The notes below the pieces were generated by a model that searched no databases, was not told where the DNA came from, and saw only the letters and a program-made list of their open reading frames with translations. Shown piece after piece: positions 49,501-61,554 of a stretch of 64,000 bases of DNA. Position 1 is the first letter of the stretch. Each line of letters begins with the position of its first letter. Where the stretch lies: NCBI RefSeq assembly GCF_036898095.1, contig NC_090729.1:83111939-83175938 (forward strand), read 5' to 3'. This DNA is from Palaemon carinicauda. Its lineage: Eukaryota; Arthropoda; Malacostraca; Decapoda; Palaemonidae. A program made the translations under genes and the position numbers.

Positions 49501-52500
49501 GAGTAAGCTGACATAGTCAATATGAGGTAGTATATATATATCAATTGGCGACATTAGAATGGGATTAACGATTTAGTCTCAACCAGTATTTTGTACATTA
49601 CAAGAGAGTGAGCTGACATAGTAAATATGATGTTGTATATACATCAATTGGCGACATTAGAATGGGATTAACGATTTAGTCTCAACCAGTATTTTGTACA
49701 TTACAGATGAGTGAGCTGACATAGTAAATATAATGTAGTATATACATCAATTGGCGACATTAGAATGGGATTAACGATTTAGTCTCAACCAGTATTTTGT
49801 ACATTACAAGAGAGTGAGGTGACATGGTAAATATAATGTAGTATATACATCAATTGGCGACATTAGAATAAGATTAACGATTAAGTCTGTTCCAGTATTT
49901 TGTACTTCACAGATGAGTAAGCTGACATAGTGAATATGATGTAGTATATATATCAATTGGCGACATTAGAATGGGATAAACGATTTAGTCTTAACCAGTA
50001 TTTTGTACATTACAAGAGAGTGAGCTGACATGGTAAATATGACGTAGTATATACATCAATTGGCGACATTAGAATAGGATTAACGATTAAGTCTCTACCA
50101 GTATTTTGTACATTACAGATGAGTAAGCTGACATACACAATATGATGTAGTATATACATCAATTGGCGACATTAGAATGGGATAAACGATTTAGTCTCAA
50201 TCAGTATTTTGTACATTACAGATGAGTAAGCTGACATAGTGAATATGACGTAGTATATACATCAATTGGCGACATTAGAATGGGATTAACGATTAAGTCT
50301 CTACCAGTATTATGTACATTACAGATGAGTAAGCTGACATAGTGAATATGATGTAGTATATACATCAATTGGCGACATTAGAATGGGATTAACGATTTAG
50401 TCTCAACCAGTATTTTGTACATTACAGATGAGTGAGCTGACATAGTAAATATGATGTAGTATATACGTCAATTGGCGACATTAGAATGGGATTAACGATT
50501 TAGTCTCAACCAGTATTTTGTAAATTACAAGAGAGTGAGCTGACATAGTAAATATAATGTAGTATATACATCAATTGGCGACATTAGAATGGGATTAACG
50601 ATTTAGTCTCAACCAGTATTTTGTACATTGCAAGAGAGTGAGGTGACATAGTAAATATAATGTAGTATATACATCAATTGGCGATATTAGAATGGGATTA
50701 ACGATTTAGTCTCAACCAGTATTTTGTACATTACAAGAGAGTGAGGTGACATAGTAAATATAATATAGTATATACATCAATTGGCGACATTAGAATGGGA
50801 ATAACGATTTAGTGTCAACCAGTATTTTGTACATTGCAAGAGAGTGAGGTGACATAGTAAATATAATGTAGTATATACATCAATTGGCGACATTATAATG
50901 GGATTAACGATTTAGTCTCAACCAGTATTTTGTACATTATAGGTGAGTGAGCTGACATAGTAAAGATTATGTAGTATATACATCAATTGGCGACATTAGA
51001 ATGGGATTAACGATTTAGTCTCAACCAGTATTTTGTACATCACAGATGAGTGAGCTGACATAGTAAATATGATGTACTATATACATCAATTGGCGACATT
51101 AGAATGGGATTAAAGATTTAGTCTCAACCAGTATTTTGTACATTACAAGAGAGTGAGCTGACATAATAAATATGATGTAGTATATACATCAATTGGCGAC
51201 ATTAGAATGGGATTAACGATTTAGTCTCAACCAGTATTTTGTACATTATAGGTGAGTGAGCTGACATAGTAAATATGATGTAGTATATACATTAATTGGC
51301 AACATTAGAATAGGATTAACGATTTAGTCTCAACCAGAATTTTGTACATTATAGGTGAGTGAGCTGACATAGTAGATATGATGTAGTATATACATCAATT
51401 GACGACATTAGAATGGGATTAACGATTTAGTCTCAACCAGTATTTTGTACATTACAGATGAGTAAGCTGACATAGTCAATATGATGTAGTATATACATCA
51501 ATTGGCGACATTAGAATGGGATTAACGATTTAGTCTCAACCAGTATTTTGTACATTACAGATGAGTAAGCTGACATAGTGAATATAATGTAGTATATACA
51601 TCAATTGGCGACATTAGAATTGGATAAACGATTTAGTCTCAACCAGTATTTTGTATATTACAGATGAGTAAGCTGACATAGTCAATATGATGTAGTATAT
51701 ATAACAATTGGCGACATTAGAATGGGATTAACGATTTAGTCTCAACCAGTATTTTGTACATTACAAGAGAGTGAGCTGACATAGTAAATATGATGTAGTA
51801 TATACATCAATTGGCGACATTAGAATGGGATTAACGATTTAGTCTCAACCAGTATTTTGTACATTACAGATGAGTGAGCTGACATAGTAAATATAATGTA
51901 GTATATACATCAATTGGCGACATTAGAATGAGATTAACGATTTAGTCTCAACCAGTATTTTGTACATTACAAGAGAGTGAGGTGACATGGTAAAAATGAT
52001 GTAGTATATACATCAATTGGCGACATTAGAATAGGATTAACGATTAAGTCTCTTCCAGTATTTTGTACTTCACAGATGAGTAAGCTGACATTGTGAATAT
52101 GATGTAGTATATACATCAATTGGCGACATTAGAATGGGATAAACGATTTAGTCTCAACCAGTATTTTGTACATTACAAGAGAGTGAGCTGACAAGGTAAA
52201 TATGACGTAGTATATACATCAATTGGCGACATTAGAATAGGATTAACGATTATGTCTCTACCAGTATTTTGTACATTACAGATGAGTAAGCTGACATAGT
52301 CAATATGATGTAGTATATACATCAATTGGCGACATTAGAATGGGATAAACGATTTAGTCTCAACCAGTATTTTGTACATTACAGATGAGTAAGCAGACAT
52401 AGTGAATATGACGTAGTATAAAAATCAATTGGCGACATTAGAATGGGATTAACGATTAAGTCTCTACCAGTATTTTGTACATTACAGATGAGTAAGCTGA

Positions 52501-55500
52501 CATAGTGAATATGATGTAGTATATACATCAATTGGCGACATTAGAATGGGATTAACGATTTAGTCTCAACCAGTATTTTGTACATTACAGATGAGTGAGC
52601 TGACATAGTAAATATGATGTAGTATATACGTCAATTGGCGACATTAGAATGGGATTAACGATTTAGTCTCAACCAGTATTTTGTACATTACAAGAGAGTG
52701 AGCTGACATAGTAAATATAATGTAGTATATACATCAATTGGCGACATTAGAATGGGATTAACGATTTAGTCTCAACTAGTATTTTGTACATTGCAAGAGA
52801 GTGAGCTGACATAGTAAATATAATGTAGTATATACATCAATTGGCGACATTAGAATGGGATTAACGATTTAGTCTCAACCAGTATTTTGTACATTACAAG
52901 AGAGTGAGGCGACATAGTAAATATAATGTAGTATATACATCAATTGGCGACATTAGAATGGGAATAACGATTTAGTCTCAACCAGTATTTTGTACATTGC
53001 AAGAGAGTGAGGCTACATAGTGAATATAATGTAGTATATACATCAATTGGCGACATTAGAATGGGATTAACGATTTAGTCTCAACCAGTATTTTGTACAT
53101 TATAGATGATTGAGGTGACATAGTAAATATAATGTAGTATATACATCAATTGGCGACATTAGAATGGGATTAACGATTTAGTCTCAACCAGTATTTTGTA
53201 CATTATAGATGATTGAGGTGACATAGTAAATATAATGTAGTATATACATCAAATGTCGACATTAGAATGGGATTAACGATTTAGTCTCAACCAGTATTTT
53301 GTACATTACAGATGAGTGACTGACATAGTAAATATAATGTAGTATATACATCAATTGGCGACATTAGAATGGGATTAACGATTTAGTCTCAACCAGTATT
53401 TTGTACATTACAAGAGAGTGAGGTGACATAGTAAATATAATGTAGTATATACATCAATTGGCGACATTAGAATGGGATTAACGATTTAGTCTCAACCAGT
53501 ATTTTGTACATTGCAAGAGAGTGAGGTGACATAGTAAATATAATGTAGTATATACATCAATTGGCGATATTAGAATGGGATTAACGATTTAGTCTCAACC
53601 AGTATTTTGTACATTATAGGTGAGTGAGCTGACATAGTAAATATGATGTAGTATATACATCAATTGGCGACATTAGAATGGGATTAACGATTTAGTCTCA
53701 ACCAGTATTTTTCACATTACAAGAGAGTGAGCTGACATAGTAAATATAATGTAGTATATACATCAATTGGCGACATTAGAATGGGATTAACGATTTAGTC
53801 TCAACCAGTATTTTGTACATTGCAAGAGAGTGAGGTGACATAGTAAATATAATGTAGTATATACATCAATTGGCGACATTAGAATGGGATTAACGATTTA
53901 GTCTCAACCAGTATTTTGTACATTACAAGAGAGTGAGCTGACATAGTAAATATAATGTAGTATATACATCAATTGGCGACATTAGAATGGGATTAACGAT
54001 TTAGTCTCAACCAGTATTTTGTACATTGCAAGAGAGTGAGGTGACATAGTAAATATAATGTAGTATATACATCAATTGGCGACATTAGAATGGGATTAAC
54101 GATTTAGTCTCAACCAGTATTTTGTATATTACAAGAGAGTGAGCTGACATAGTAAATATAATGTAGTATATACATCAATTGGCGACATTAGAATGGGATT
54201 AACGATTTAGTCTCAACCAGTGTTTTGTACATTGCAAGAGAGTGAGGTGACATAGTTAATATAAAGTAGTATATACATCAATTGGCGATATTAGAATGGG
54301 ATTAACGATTTAGTCTCAACCAGTTTTTTGTACATTATAGGTGAGTGAGCTGACATAGTAAATAGGATGTAGTATATAAATCAATTGGCGACATTAGAAT
54401 GGGATTAACGATTTAGTCTCAACCAGTATTTTGTACATTACAAGAGAGTGAGCTGACATAGTAAATATAATGTAGTACATACATCAATTAGCGACATTAG
54501 AATGGGATTAACGATTTAGTCTCAACCAGTATTTTGTACATTGCAAGAGAGTGAGGTGACATAGTAAATATAATGTAGTATATACATCAATTAGCGACAT
54601 TAGAATGGGATTAACGATTTAGTCTCAACCAGTATTTTATACATTACAAGAGAGTGAGCTGACATAGTAAATATAATGTAGTATATACATCAATTGGCGA
54701 CATTAGAATGGGATTAACAATTTAGTCTCAACGAGTATTTTGTACATTGCAAGAGAGTGAGGTGACATAGTAAATATAATGTAGTATATACATCAATTGG
54801 AGACATTAGAATGGGATTAACGATTCAGTCTTAACCAGTATTTTATACATTACAAGAGAGTGAGGTGACATAGTAAATATAATGTAGTATATACGTCAAT
54901 TGGCGACATTATAATGGGATTAACGATTTAGTCTCTACCAGTATTATGTACATTATAGGTGAGTGAGCTGACATAGTAAATATTATGTAGTATATACGTC
55001 AATTGGCGACATTAGAATGGGATTAACGATTTAGTCTCAACCAGTATTTTGTACATTACAGATGAGTGAGCTGCCATAGTAAATATGATGTAGTATATAC
55101 ATCAATTGGTGACATTAGAATGGGATTAACGATTTAGTCTCAACCAGTATTTTGTACATTACAAGAGAGTGAGCTGACATAGTAAATATGATGTAGTATA
55201 TACATCAATAGGCGACATTAGAATGGGATTAACGATTTAGTCTCAACCAATATTTTGTACATTATAGGTGAGTGAGCTGACATAGTAAATATGATGTAGT
55301 ATATACATCAATTGGCGACATTAGAATGGGATTAACAATTTAGTCTCAACCAGAATTTTGTACATTATAGGTGAGTGAGCTGACATAGTAAATATGATGT
55401 AGTATATACATCAATTGGCGACATTAGAATGGGATTAACGATTTAGTCTCAACCAGTATTTTGTACATTACAGATGAGTGAGCTGACATAGTAAATATGA

Positions 55501-56438
55501 TGTAGTATATACATCAATTGGCGACATTAGAATGGGATTAACGATTTAGTCTTAACCAGTATTTTGTATATTATAAGAGAGTGAGCTGACATAGTAAATA
55601 TGATGTAGTATATACATCAATTGGCGACATTAGAATAGGAATAACGATTAAGTCTCAACCAGTATTTTGTACATTACAGATGAGTAAGCTGACATAGTGA
55701 ATATGATGTAGTATATACATCAATTAGGGACATTAGAATGGGATAAACGATTTAGTCTCAACCAGTATTTTGTACATTATAAGAGAGTGAGCTGACATAG
55801 TAAATATGATGTAGTATATACATAAATTGGCGACATTAGAATGGGATTAACGATTTAGTCTCAACCAGTATTTTGTACATTACAGATGAGTGAGCTGACA
55901 TAGTAAATATAATGTAGTATATACATCAATTGGCGACATTAGAATGGGAGTAACGATTTAGTCTCAATCAGTATTTTGTACATTACAGATGAGTAAGCTG
56001 ACATAGTCAATATGATGTAGTATATACATCAATTGGCGACATTAGAATGGGATAAACGATTTAGTCTCAACCAGTATTTTGTACGTTACAGATGAGTAAG
56101 CTGACATAGTCAATATGATGTAGTATATACATCAATTGGCGACATTAGAATGGGATAAACGATTTAGTCTCAACCAGTATTTTGTACATTACAGATGAGT
56201 AAGCTGACATAGTCAATATGATGTAGTATATACATCAATTGGCGACATTAGAATAGGATTAACGATTAAGTCTCAACCAGTATTTTGTACATTACAGATG
56301 AGTAAGCTGACATAGTCAATATGATGTAGTATATACATCAATTGGCGACATTAGAATAGGATTAACGATTTAGTCTCAACCAGTATTTTATACATTACAG
56401 ATGAGTAAGCTGACATAGTGAATATGATGTAGTATATA
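34480..56438 (+). repeat. 22-kb satellite array, 103-bp unit, about 210 copies
   Basis: Head-to-tail units of 103 bp (successive TTGGCGACATTAG starts at 35406, 35509 and 35612, for example). The strongly conserved part is TTGGCGACATTAGAATGGGA followed by TTAACGATTTAGTCTCAACC. A variable block in the middle gives at least four subtypes: ACAAGAGAGTGAGCTGAC, GCAAGAGAGTGAGGTGAC, ACAGATGAGTAAGCTGAC and ATAGGTGAGTGAGCTGAC. There are few length changes; a partial unit lies at about 36129. The array begins inside the LTR-like sequence at 34111 and ends where the next element starts. There are no spacers, no protein-coding sense and no gene inside. Confidence 0.97.
36129..36164. repeat. Truncated unit marking a recombination junction
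   Basis: A unit is interrupted after CATCAATTGG and jumps to TAAATAGGATGTAGTATATA, a rare variant also found at about 35690. The following 300 bases repeat 35690-36000 almost exactly, so this is the seam of a duplication of about 430 bp within the array. Confidence 0.75.
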
Positions 56439-56908
56439 TGTAATGATTAGAATAGTTAATATTACATGTTTAAAACAAATGACGTAGTATGTCATGTTGG
56501 TTGGAAGAGCTAACCCTGGGATTTGCTGTAGTCATTCAAATTGTAAACAGGACGTATAATGAAAACCTCGGCAAATTGACATTCTTTCTTAACGTCAACA
56601 TATTGTCTCCTCGTGTGAAAGTTTGTGACGTCACCGGATGCAGGTGTCTTCTGATTCCGTCACGTGGCTAAATTAAACCAAGCATACGATATCTGTGATA
56701 TCGATAATTTATTCAGTTCATATCTAAACTTCACCAGAATTGGTCATCTGGACCAACACAGCTTCCTCCAGTGATGGAGATGTTTAACTCTGTTGTTTTA
56801 TAGAATAAAACTTAAAAACTATTAAGATGTATTCAGTTAATCCATTTAAATACATCTGAAAACAACTCATACTCAAATGTGTGCTTAAGACAGTAGCACG
56901 CCAATAAA
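56439..56908 (+). repeat. Candidate 5' LTR of the env-bearing element
   Basis: Bounded on the left by the broken satellite unit and on the right by a primer-site-like TGGTGGCAGCG. It contains a TGACGTCA palindrome at 56626-56633 (a CRE/ATF-type promoter site) and AATAAA at 56903-56908. The matching 3' LTR lies outside, so the limits are inferred. Confidence 0.5.
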
Positions 56909-56926
56909 TGGTGGCAGCGATTAAAC
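56909..56926 (+). promoter_or_regulatory. Candidate primer-binding site of the env-bearing element
   Basis: TGGTGGCAGCGATTAAAC, placed where the LTR should end. The TGG start would pair with a tRNA CCA end. tRNA not assigned. Confidence 0.5.
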
Positions 56927-57611
56927 TCTAAGACAGCGGTTAAACTCTAAGAATTAGAGAAATATCTTCAAGACTTCAAAATAATAGCTGTAAAACCAGA
57001 GAAATATCTTCAAGACTTCAAAATAAAAGCTGTAAAACCTGAGAAAGATCTTCAAGAACTCAACATTATCTACATGAATCTACAATTTTGACTAAGTCCA
57101 ACGGAAAAGCTAACATCAACATATGTTAGTATACAACCTGAATCTTCAATCAACATCCTAGGAAACCCAAGGACTGGCGTTCAACAATTGCAAGACATAT
57201 CCAGGAAGAACTACATTCAACAAGAAACTAGAACGAGACATCGCTAACAAAACATCAAGAGAGAGAGAGAGAGAGAGGACGTGTCGACTTCATATATAAG
57301 CTAAGTACAGATATTTTGTATTCATTCCAGTGAAGTGTAGTTATCACAAGTCGTTAGTCAATTATTACTGGGGTGAGTGAATTCCTGAACTTTTTTATAA
57401 GAAACTCCGAATTCTCATTTAGAATTTTTCTTTCTTTGTGCTAATTCCTTTTTCTTTCAGAAACTCTAGGGGGAAATGTTTTGGGATTAGTAACAGTGTT
57501 GGGGGAATTTTATTATACATATGCGTTTACGCAGTGGGCGTCTGTACTCATATAGATATTTTGATAGAATTGAAAGGGGTCAAAGAGATAGAAAAAAAAA
57601 ATACAGCAGTC
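56909..57611 (+). other. Leader of the env-bearing element with tandem repeats and a likely intron
   Basis: Two copies of a segment reading CAGCG(A/G)TTAAACTCTAAGA (about 56914-56953) are followed by about three copies of a segment containing GAGAAATATCTTCAAGACTT (about 56957-57060). A GA tract lies at about 57260-57276. A donor-like GGGTGAGTGA at 57371-57380 and an acceptor TTTTTCTTTCAG ending at 57460 would define an intron of 88 bases before gag. Confidence 0.55.
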
Positions 57612-58692
57612 ATGGCTCCTCCTGTCAGCCCTACCCCTGGACCTAGTGGTGTAGGCCAGGCTAATCCTCCTCCAATTGTGACGCTTGTAAATGCCAGGTC
57701 AGCAATCCTTCCTTTTCAAGGTCGGGTCAACGGGTTCTTGCCACAAAATGTGGAGTCATGGATTTCATCCGTTGATGCCCATTTAAATGCCAAACAAATC
57801 GTAGATCCTTTTGTACAATTACAAGAAGCTAAAAAGTTTTATAGATTTTTCTAAGGGGGATGCGAGTGCGTATTTAAGAAGTGTTTCATTTCAGGAAGCA
57901 GTTACTTGGGATGATTTCAAAGTTAGGTTACGCGCGATCTATGGGGGTGAGGAAGCCTTGGATGTAGTGTTAACATTACGAAATACACTTAATCAAGCCA
58001 CTATGAATCGGCTTAATGTTATTGAGAGAGCAGCTCTCATAGCTGATAGGCTTAACGAATATCAGGACATTTTAGGTAATTCCACTTGGGTTACTAACGA
58101 TAACATCTCCGTGAAAGATTTTTTACGATTAATGTATTTAACTTGCGTGACACTTATATTGCCTGAAGCTTTAGTGCGGTGTTTTGATAAGAAGTTAATG
58201 CCTGCAAGTACGGAATTGGATGTCTATAAACAGATAAAGAAACACATGTCCAAGTGTCCAGATCTCGATCCCGTGTTAACTCAAGTTTTTGCTAAGAATG
58301 AAACAAAACCACAAACAGTGAACGTAATTAACAGTCCAGTAGCGGGAGTGACGTGTTACAACTGCAAACGTCAAGGTCACATAAGCGCAGACTGTAGAAC
58401 GAAATTTTGCTCAGTTCACAACACAGCATCACATTCTTATAGTCAATGTTACGCGCGTAAGACACAACAATATCCTAGAAATACACAGTCAATTCCACAG
58501 TCAGTTCCATATGGAAATAAAAAAAAAAATCCTCATTTTAACAATAAGAAGAAACAATAAAATGTCAATGCAGTTCAGAGTCCGAAACAAACAAACACTT
58601 CTTCAAATATCGCTGAGCCTGGGCCGTCAAACCAGACCTCGCAAAGTCAGTCTAATTTTCAGAATGTGCAGAGCAAAGCAAATATCACATAG
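57612..58692 (+). pseudogene. gag: Env-bearing element: gag, broken
   Basis: The start chosen is ATG 57612 (MAPPVSPTPGPSGVG), because earlier codons of the same frame lie across the likely intron and lack a good ATG. The capsid part runs to about 57830, where a one-base change within an A run moves the coding sense to the next frame (57811-58560). That frame holds a DASAYLRSVSFQEA segment and a zinc-binding tail CYNCKRQGHISADC followed by further Cys/His pairs to about 58455. TAA at 58558-58560 interrupts, and the same frame stays open to TAG 58690-58692. The pol frame overlaps the last 75 bases in the -1 phase. Confidence 0.8.
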
Positions 58693-59750
58693 TTAACTCT
58701 AGAGGGGAAGAGAGTGATGTTGGGTCAAGGTCATTCATGTCAACATCAATAGTATTGAATAATCAATTTAATGTTTTATCAGATAATTGTGAGACAATAG
58801 ATTTTCCTATGAAACACACGGCCGAATTAAGTAAAACAGTGCATGCTCCCGTAGATTTGCAACGAATTCATACAATAATAAGCCAAAATGAGTTACGGCC
58901 AACCTTATATGCTGTAAATTTAGAACACAAATCCTTTACGTTATTTTTTGACTCTGGTAGTCCACGTAATATTATGGATTTGAAGACGCATCATTTGTTG
59001 TTTCCGAACTTTCCGATTGAAAAATCAGGAATTAGACTTTCAGGTATAGGAAATAATGAATTAGACGCCAGAGGCATAACTCATATTCAGTTCAGAGTCG
59101 GTAATCGCACGTTTGCCGATACATTTGTTGTTGTAAAAAACATTAATATGTATCCAGCTGTAATTATAGGATACCCATCTATGGGAAATCAAAACATTAT
59201 CTTAGCTCCTGCCAAGCACGGCGTGTATATCAAAGGGAAATTCTATAAGTCTTCTAATACCTTAAAGTCAGTTTTGGATAAAAAGGAGACGACAAATGTA
59301 ACCGTAACGTACGTTGAAGAACCAATAACTTGTCTCACTAATAAAGAAATAATATACTCGACCCAGCAGAATTCTCGTTCACCCGTAATATCATCTTGCA
59401 CGCAATCTATCGAACCAAACATACCTTCGAATTTAATAGTGCAAATAAAGAAAACACTACCGGGATCTGAAATATTAATCCTTTCCGATACTTTGAAAAC
59501 CAACGGATTGTCTGTCACACAAGCTATTTATACAGTAGGCTCACATCAGCAATGTAATATCGAAGTCTGTAATCATTTAAATAACACTTTAGTAATTTAC
59601 AAAAATCAACATATCTTGGATGTAGAAGTTTATAAACATCGTATTCTTACCGTTGCTGAAATCAATCACTCTCAATCAGTTGCGGATGAATCCTTTTTGC
59701 GATCTATTAAAAATAAAATCAGTAAGGACATTCAAGACGAAGAAATTTAG
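58617..59750 (+). pseudogene. pol: Env-bearing element: aspartic protease part of pol
   Basis: The open frame starts inside the gag tail (no stop from about 58617; first ATG 58737). The active-site motif LFFDSGSPRNIMD (Asp-Ser-Gly) lies at about 58940-58980. A long spacer domain follows to TAG 59748-59750. The same frame continues with RT-leading sequence to about 59925 before the coding sense moves to another frame. Confidence 0.8.
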
Positions 59751-59928
59751 CAGAAAATTTTTGAACTTTTAACTAAATATACAGATGTCTTTTCCACTAC
59801 GGATGGATCCTTAGGAAAAACAGATGTGATCGAGCATCAAATAAGGTTAAAAGACAAGCAGAAAATTATATATGTACCCTCGTACAGACTCCCTATGAAA
59901 TTCCAGAATGAAATAAATGATGAAGTAG

Positions 59929-61554
59929 GTGAAAATGTTAGAGGAAGGAGTCATTAGAAAATCAAATAGCCCTTATAATTTTCCTTTAATAGTTGTACCG
60001 AAAAAAGATCGAACATGGCGTATCTGCGTCGACTTTCGTCGTCTAAACGAGGAAACAATCCCTGATCGATTCCCAGTGCCATGTACTGACGATATTTTGT
60101 CTTTGTTAGGTCAGAATAAATATTTTACCAGTTTGGACTTACTTAAAGGCTTTCACCAGATATCATTAGAAGAAGATAGTATCCCATACACAGCCTTCAG
60201 CACAGCCAGGGGACATTATGAATTTTTGCGGATGCCTTTTGGTTTACGTTGTGCTCCTATAACATTTACAAGAATGATTAACATAGTGTTTGGAGACTTG
60301 TTAGGGGATATATTGCATGCCTATATGGATGATCTTGTAATCTTTTCCAACACCTTAGAAGAACATCTACGTAAGTTAGAACTAGTACTGCAGAGATTAA
60401 GACAACATAACTTAAGAGTAAAGATTAGTAAGTGTGAATTTTTCAAAACAGAATTGATATATTTGGGTTTCATGGTGTCAAGCCAAGGTCTTAAAGTAGT
60501 CCATGATAAGGTGTCGGCTATACGTAATTTTCCCATACCTACTAATGTCAAGGGAATACAGCAATTTCTGGGTTGTAGTGGATATTACAGGCGTTTTATA
60601 CGCAACTATTCAATAATAGCCGCTCCTTTAACTGATCTTACGAAGAAGGGCGTAGATTTCATATGGTCTGAGCAACATCAACAGGCGTTTAATACTTTGA
60701 AGGATGAACTGTGCAGTTCTCCTATCTTAAAATTTCCTGACTTCGGTAAGGAATTCTTCATTGCAACAGACGCCTCAGACTTAGGAGTAGGAGGGGTATT
60801 GCTTCAGCAATATGATAAACAGTTTTTCCCGATAGCTTTCTATTCTCGAAAATTGAGAACTTCCGAAAGTAAGTATGCAGTAATAGACAAGGAAGGACTA
60901 GCTATTGTTAATTCGCTAGTGCATTTTAAGTTCATAATTTACGGTTATCCCGTTAAGGTTCTTACTGACCATAAACCACTAACAGAGTTCTTTAAAGGCT
61001 TCAATCACAGCCCTAAACGAACTCGGTGGCATTTGATCATTCAAGATTTTGGCGCAAGAATCGGGTATTTACCTGGGAAAGCAAATATCATTGCGGATGC
61101 ATTATCACGCAACCCCGTGTCATCTTGTACGGAGCCTTTAGCTGAATTAATAGATATATCAACATCCATGCCTATTGTAAAAACAATATCTGAACAAGAA
61201 GATTTAGGCTGGAGTGCTGAATTGTTACAGACTGAGCAAAGAAAAGATCAGAAAATAGAAACAATTATAAATGAGTTGAAAGGCAATCATAAAGAAAAGG
61301 AATATATAAAGTATAAGCAGCAGAATTATATAATCAAAGATAATATTCTGTGTAGGACTGTGACAAGGAAAACCCGCAATACACCACATGTAACTAACGA
61401 CCAGGTAGTAGTACCAAACTCACTTATTTCCACTGTCCTGAATTGGTTGCATTCAAATCCATTACATGGACACCCTGGGTTCTCATTAATGTCACAGAAA
61501 GCCAAATCATTGTTTTATTGGCATACAATGCTTACAGATATAAAAGACACATAG
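59929..61554 (+). pseudogene. pol: Env-bearing element: reverse transcriptase and RNase H
   Basis: 541 codons. RT begins at MLEEGVIRKSNSPYNFPL and shows WRICVDFRRLN, FTSLDLLKGFHQISL, and the catalytic YMDDLVIFS (about 60322-60350), with FLGCSGYYRRFIRNY in the thumb. RNase H follows with IATDASDLGVGGVLL, VIDKEGLAIV, VLTDHKPL and IIADALSRNP. The frame then enters the integrase zinc domain (H near LHSNPLHGHPG) and ends at TAG 61552-61554 through a one-base frame change. Confidence 0.92.

Noticed and set aside
34480..56438. CRISPR array
   Set aside because: Units are contiguous with no unique spacers, and the context is eukaryotic retroelements.
56454..56460. Alternative LTR start at AGTTAA, as in some errantiviruses
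   Set aside because: The satellite unit already breaks at 56438/56439 with a TG start. Placing the border at 56454 would leave 15 unexplained bases. It cannot be settled without the 3' LTR.
56489..56671. 60-codon plus-strand frame at the array edge
   Set aside because: It lies within the candidate LTR, has no domain, and is likely chance.
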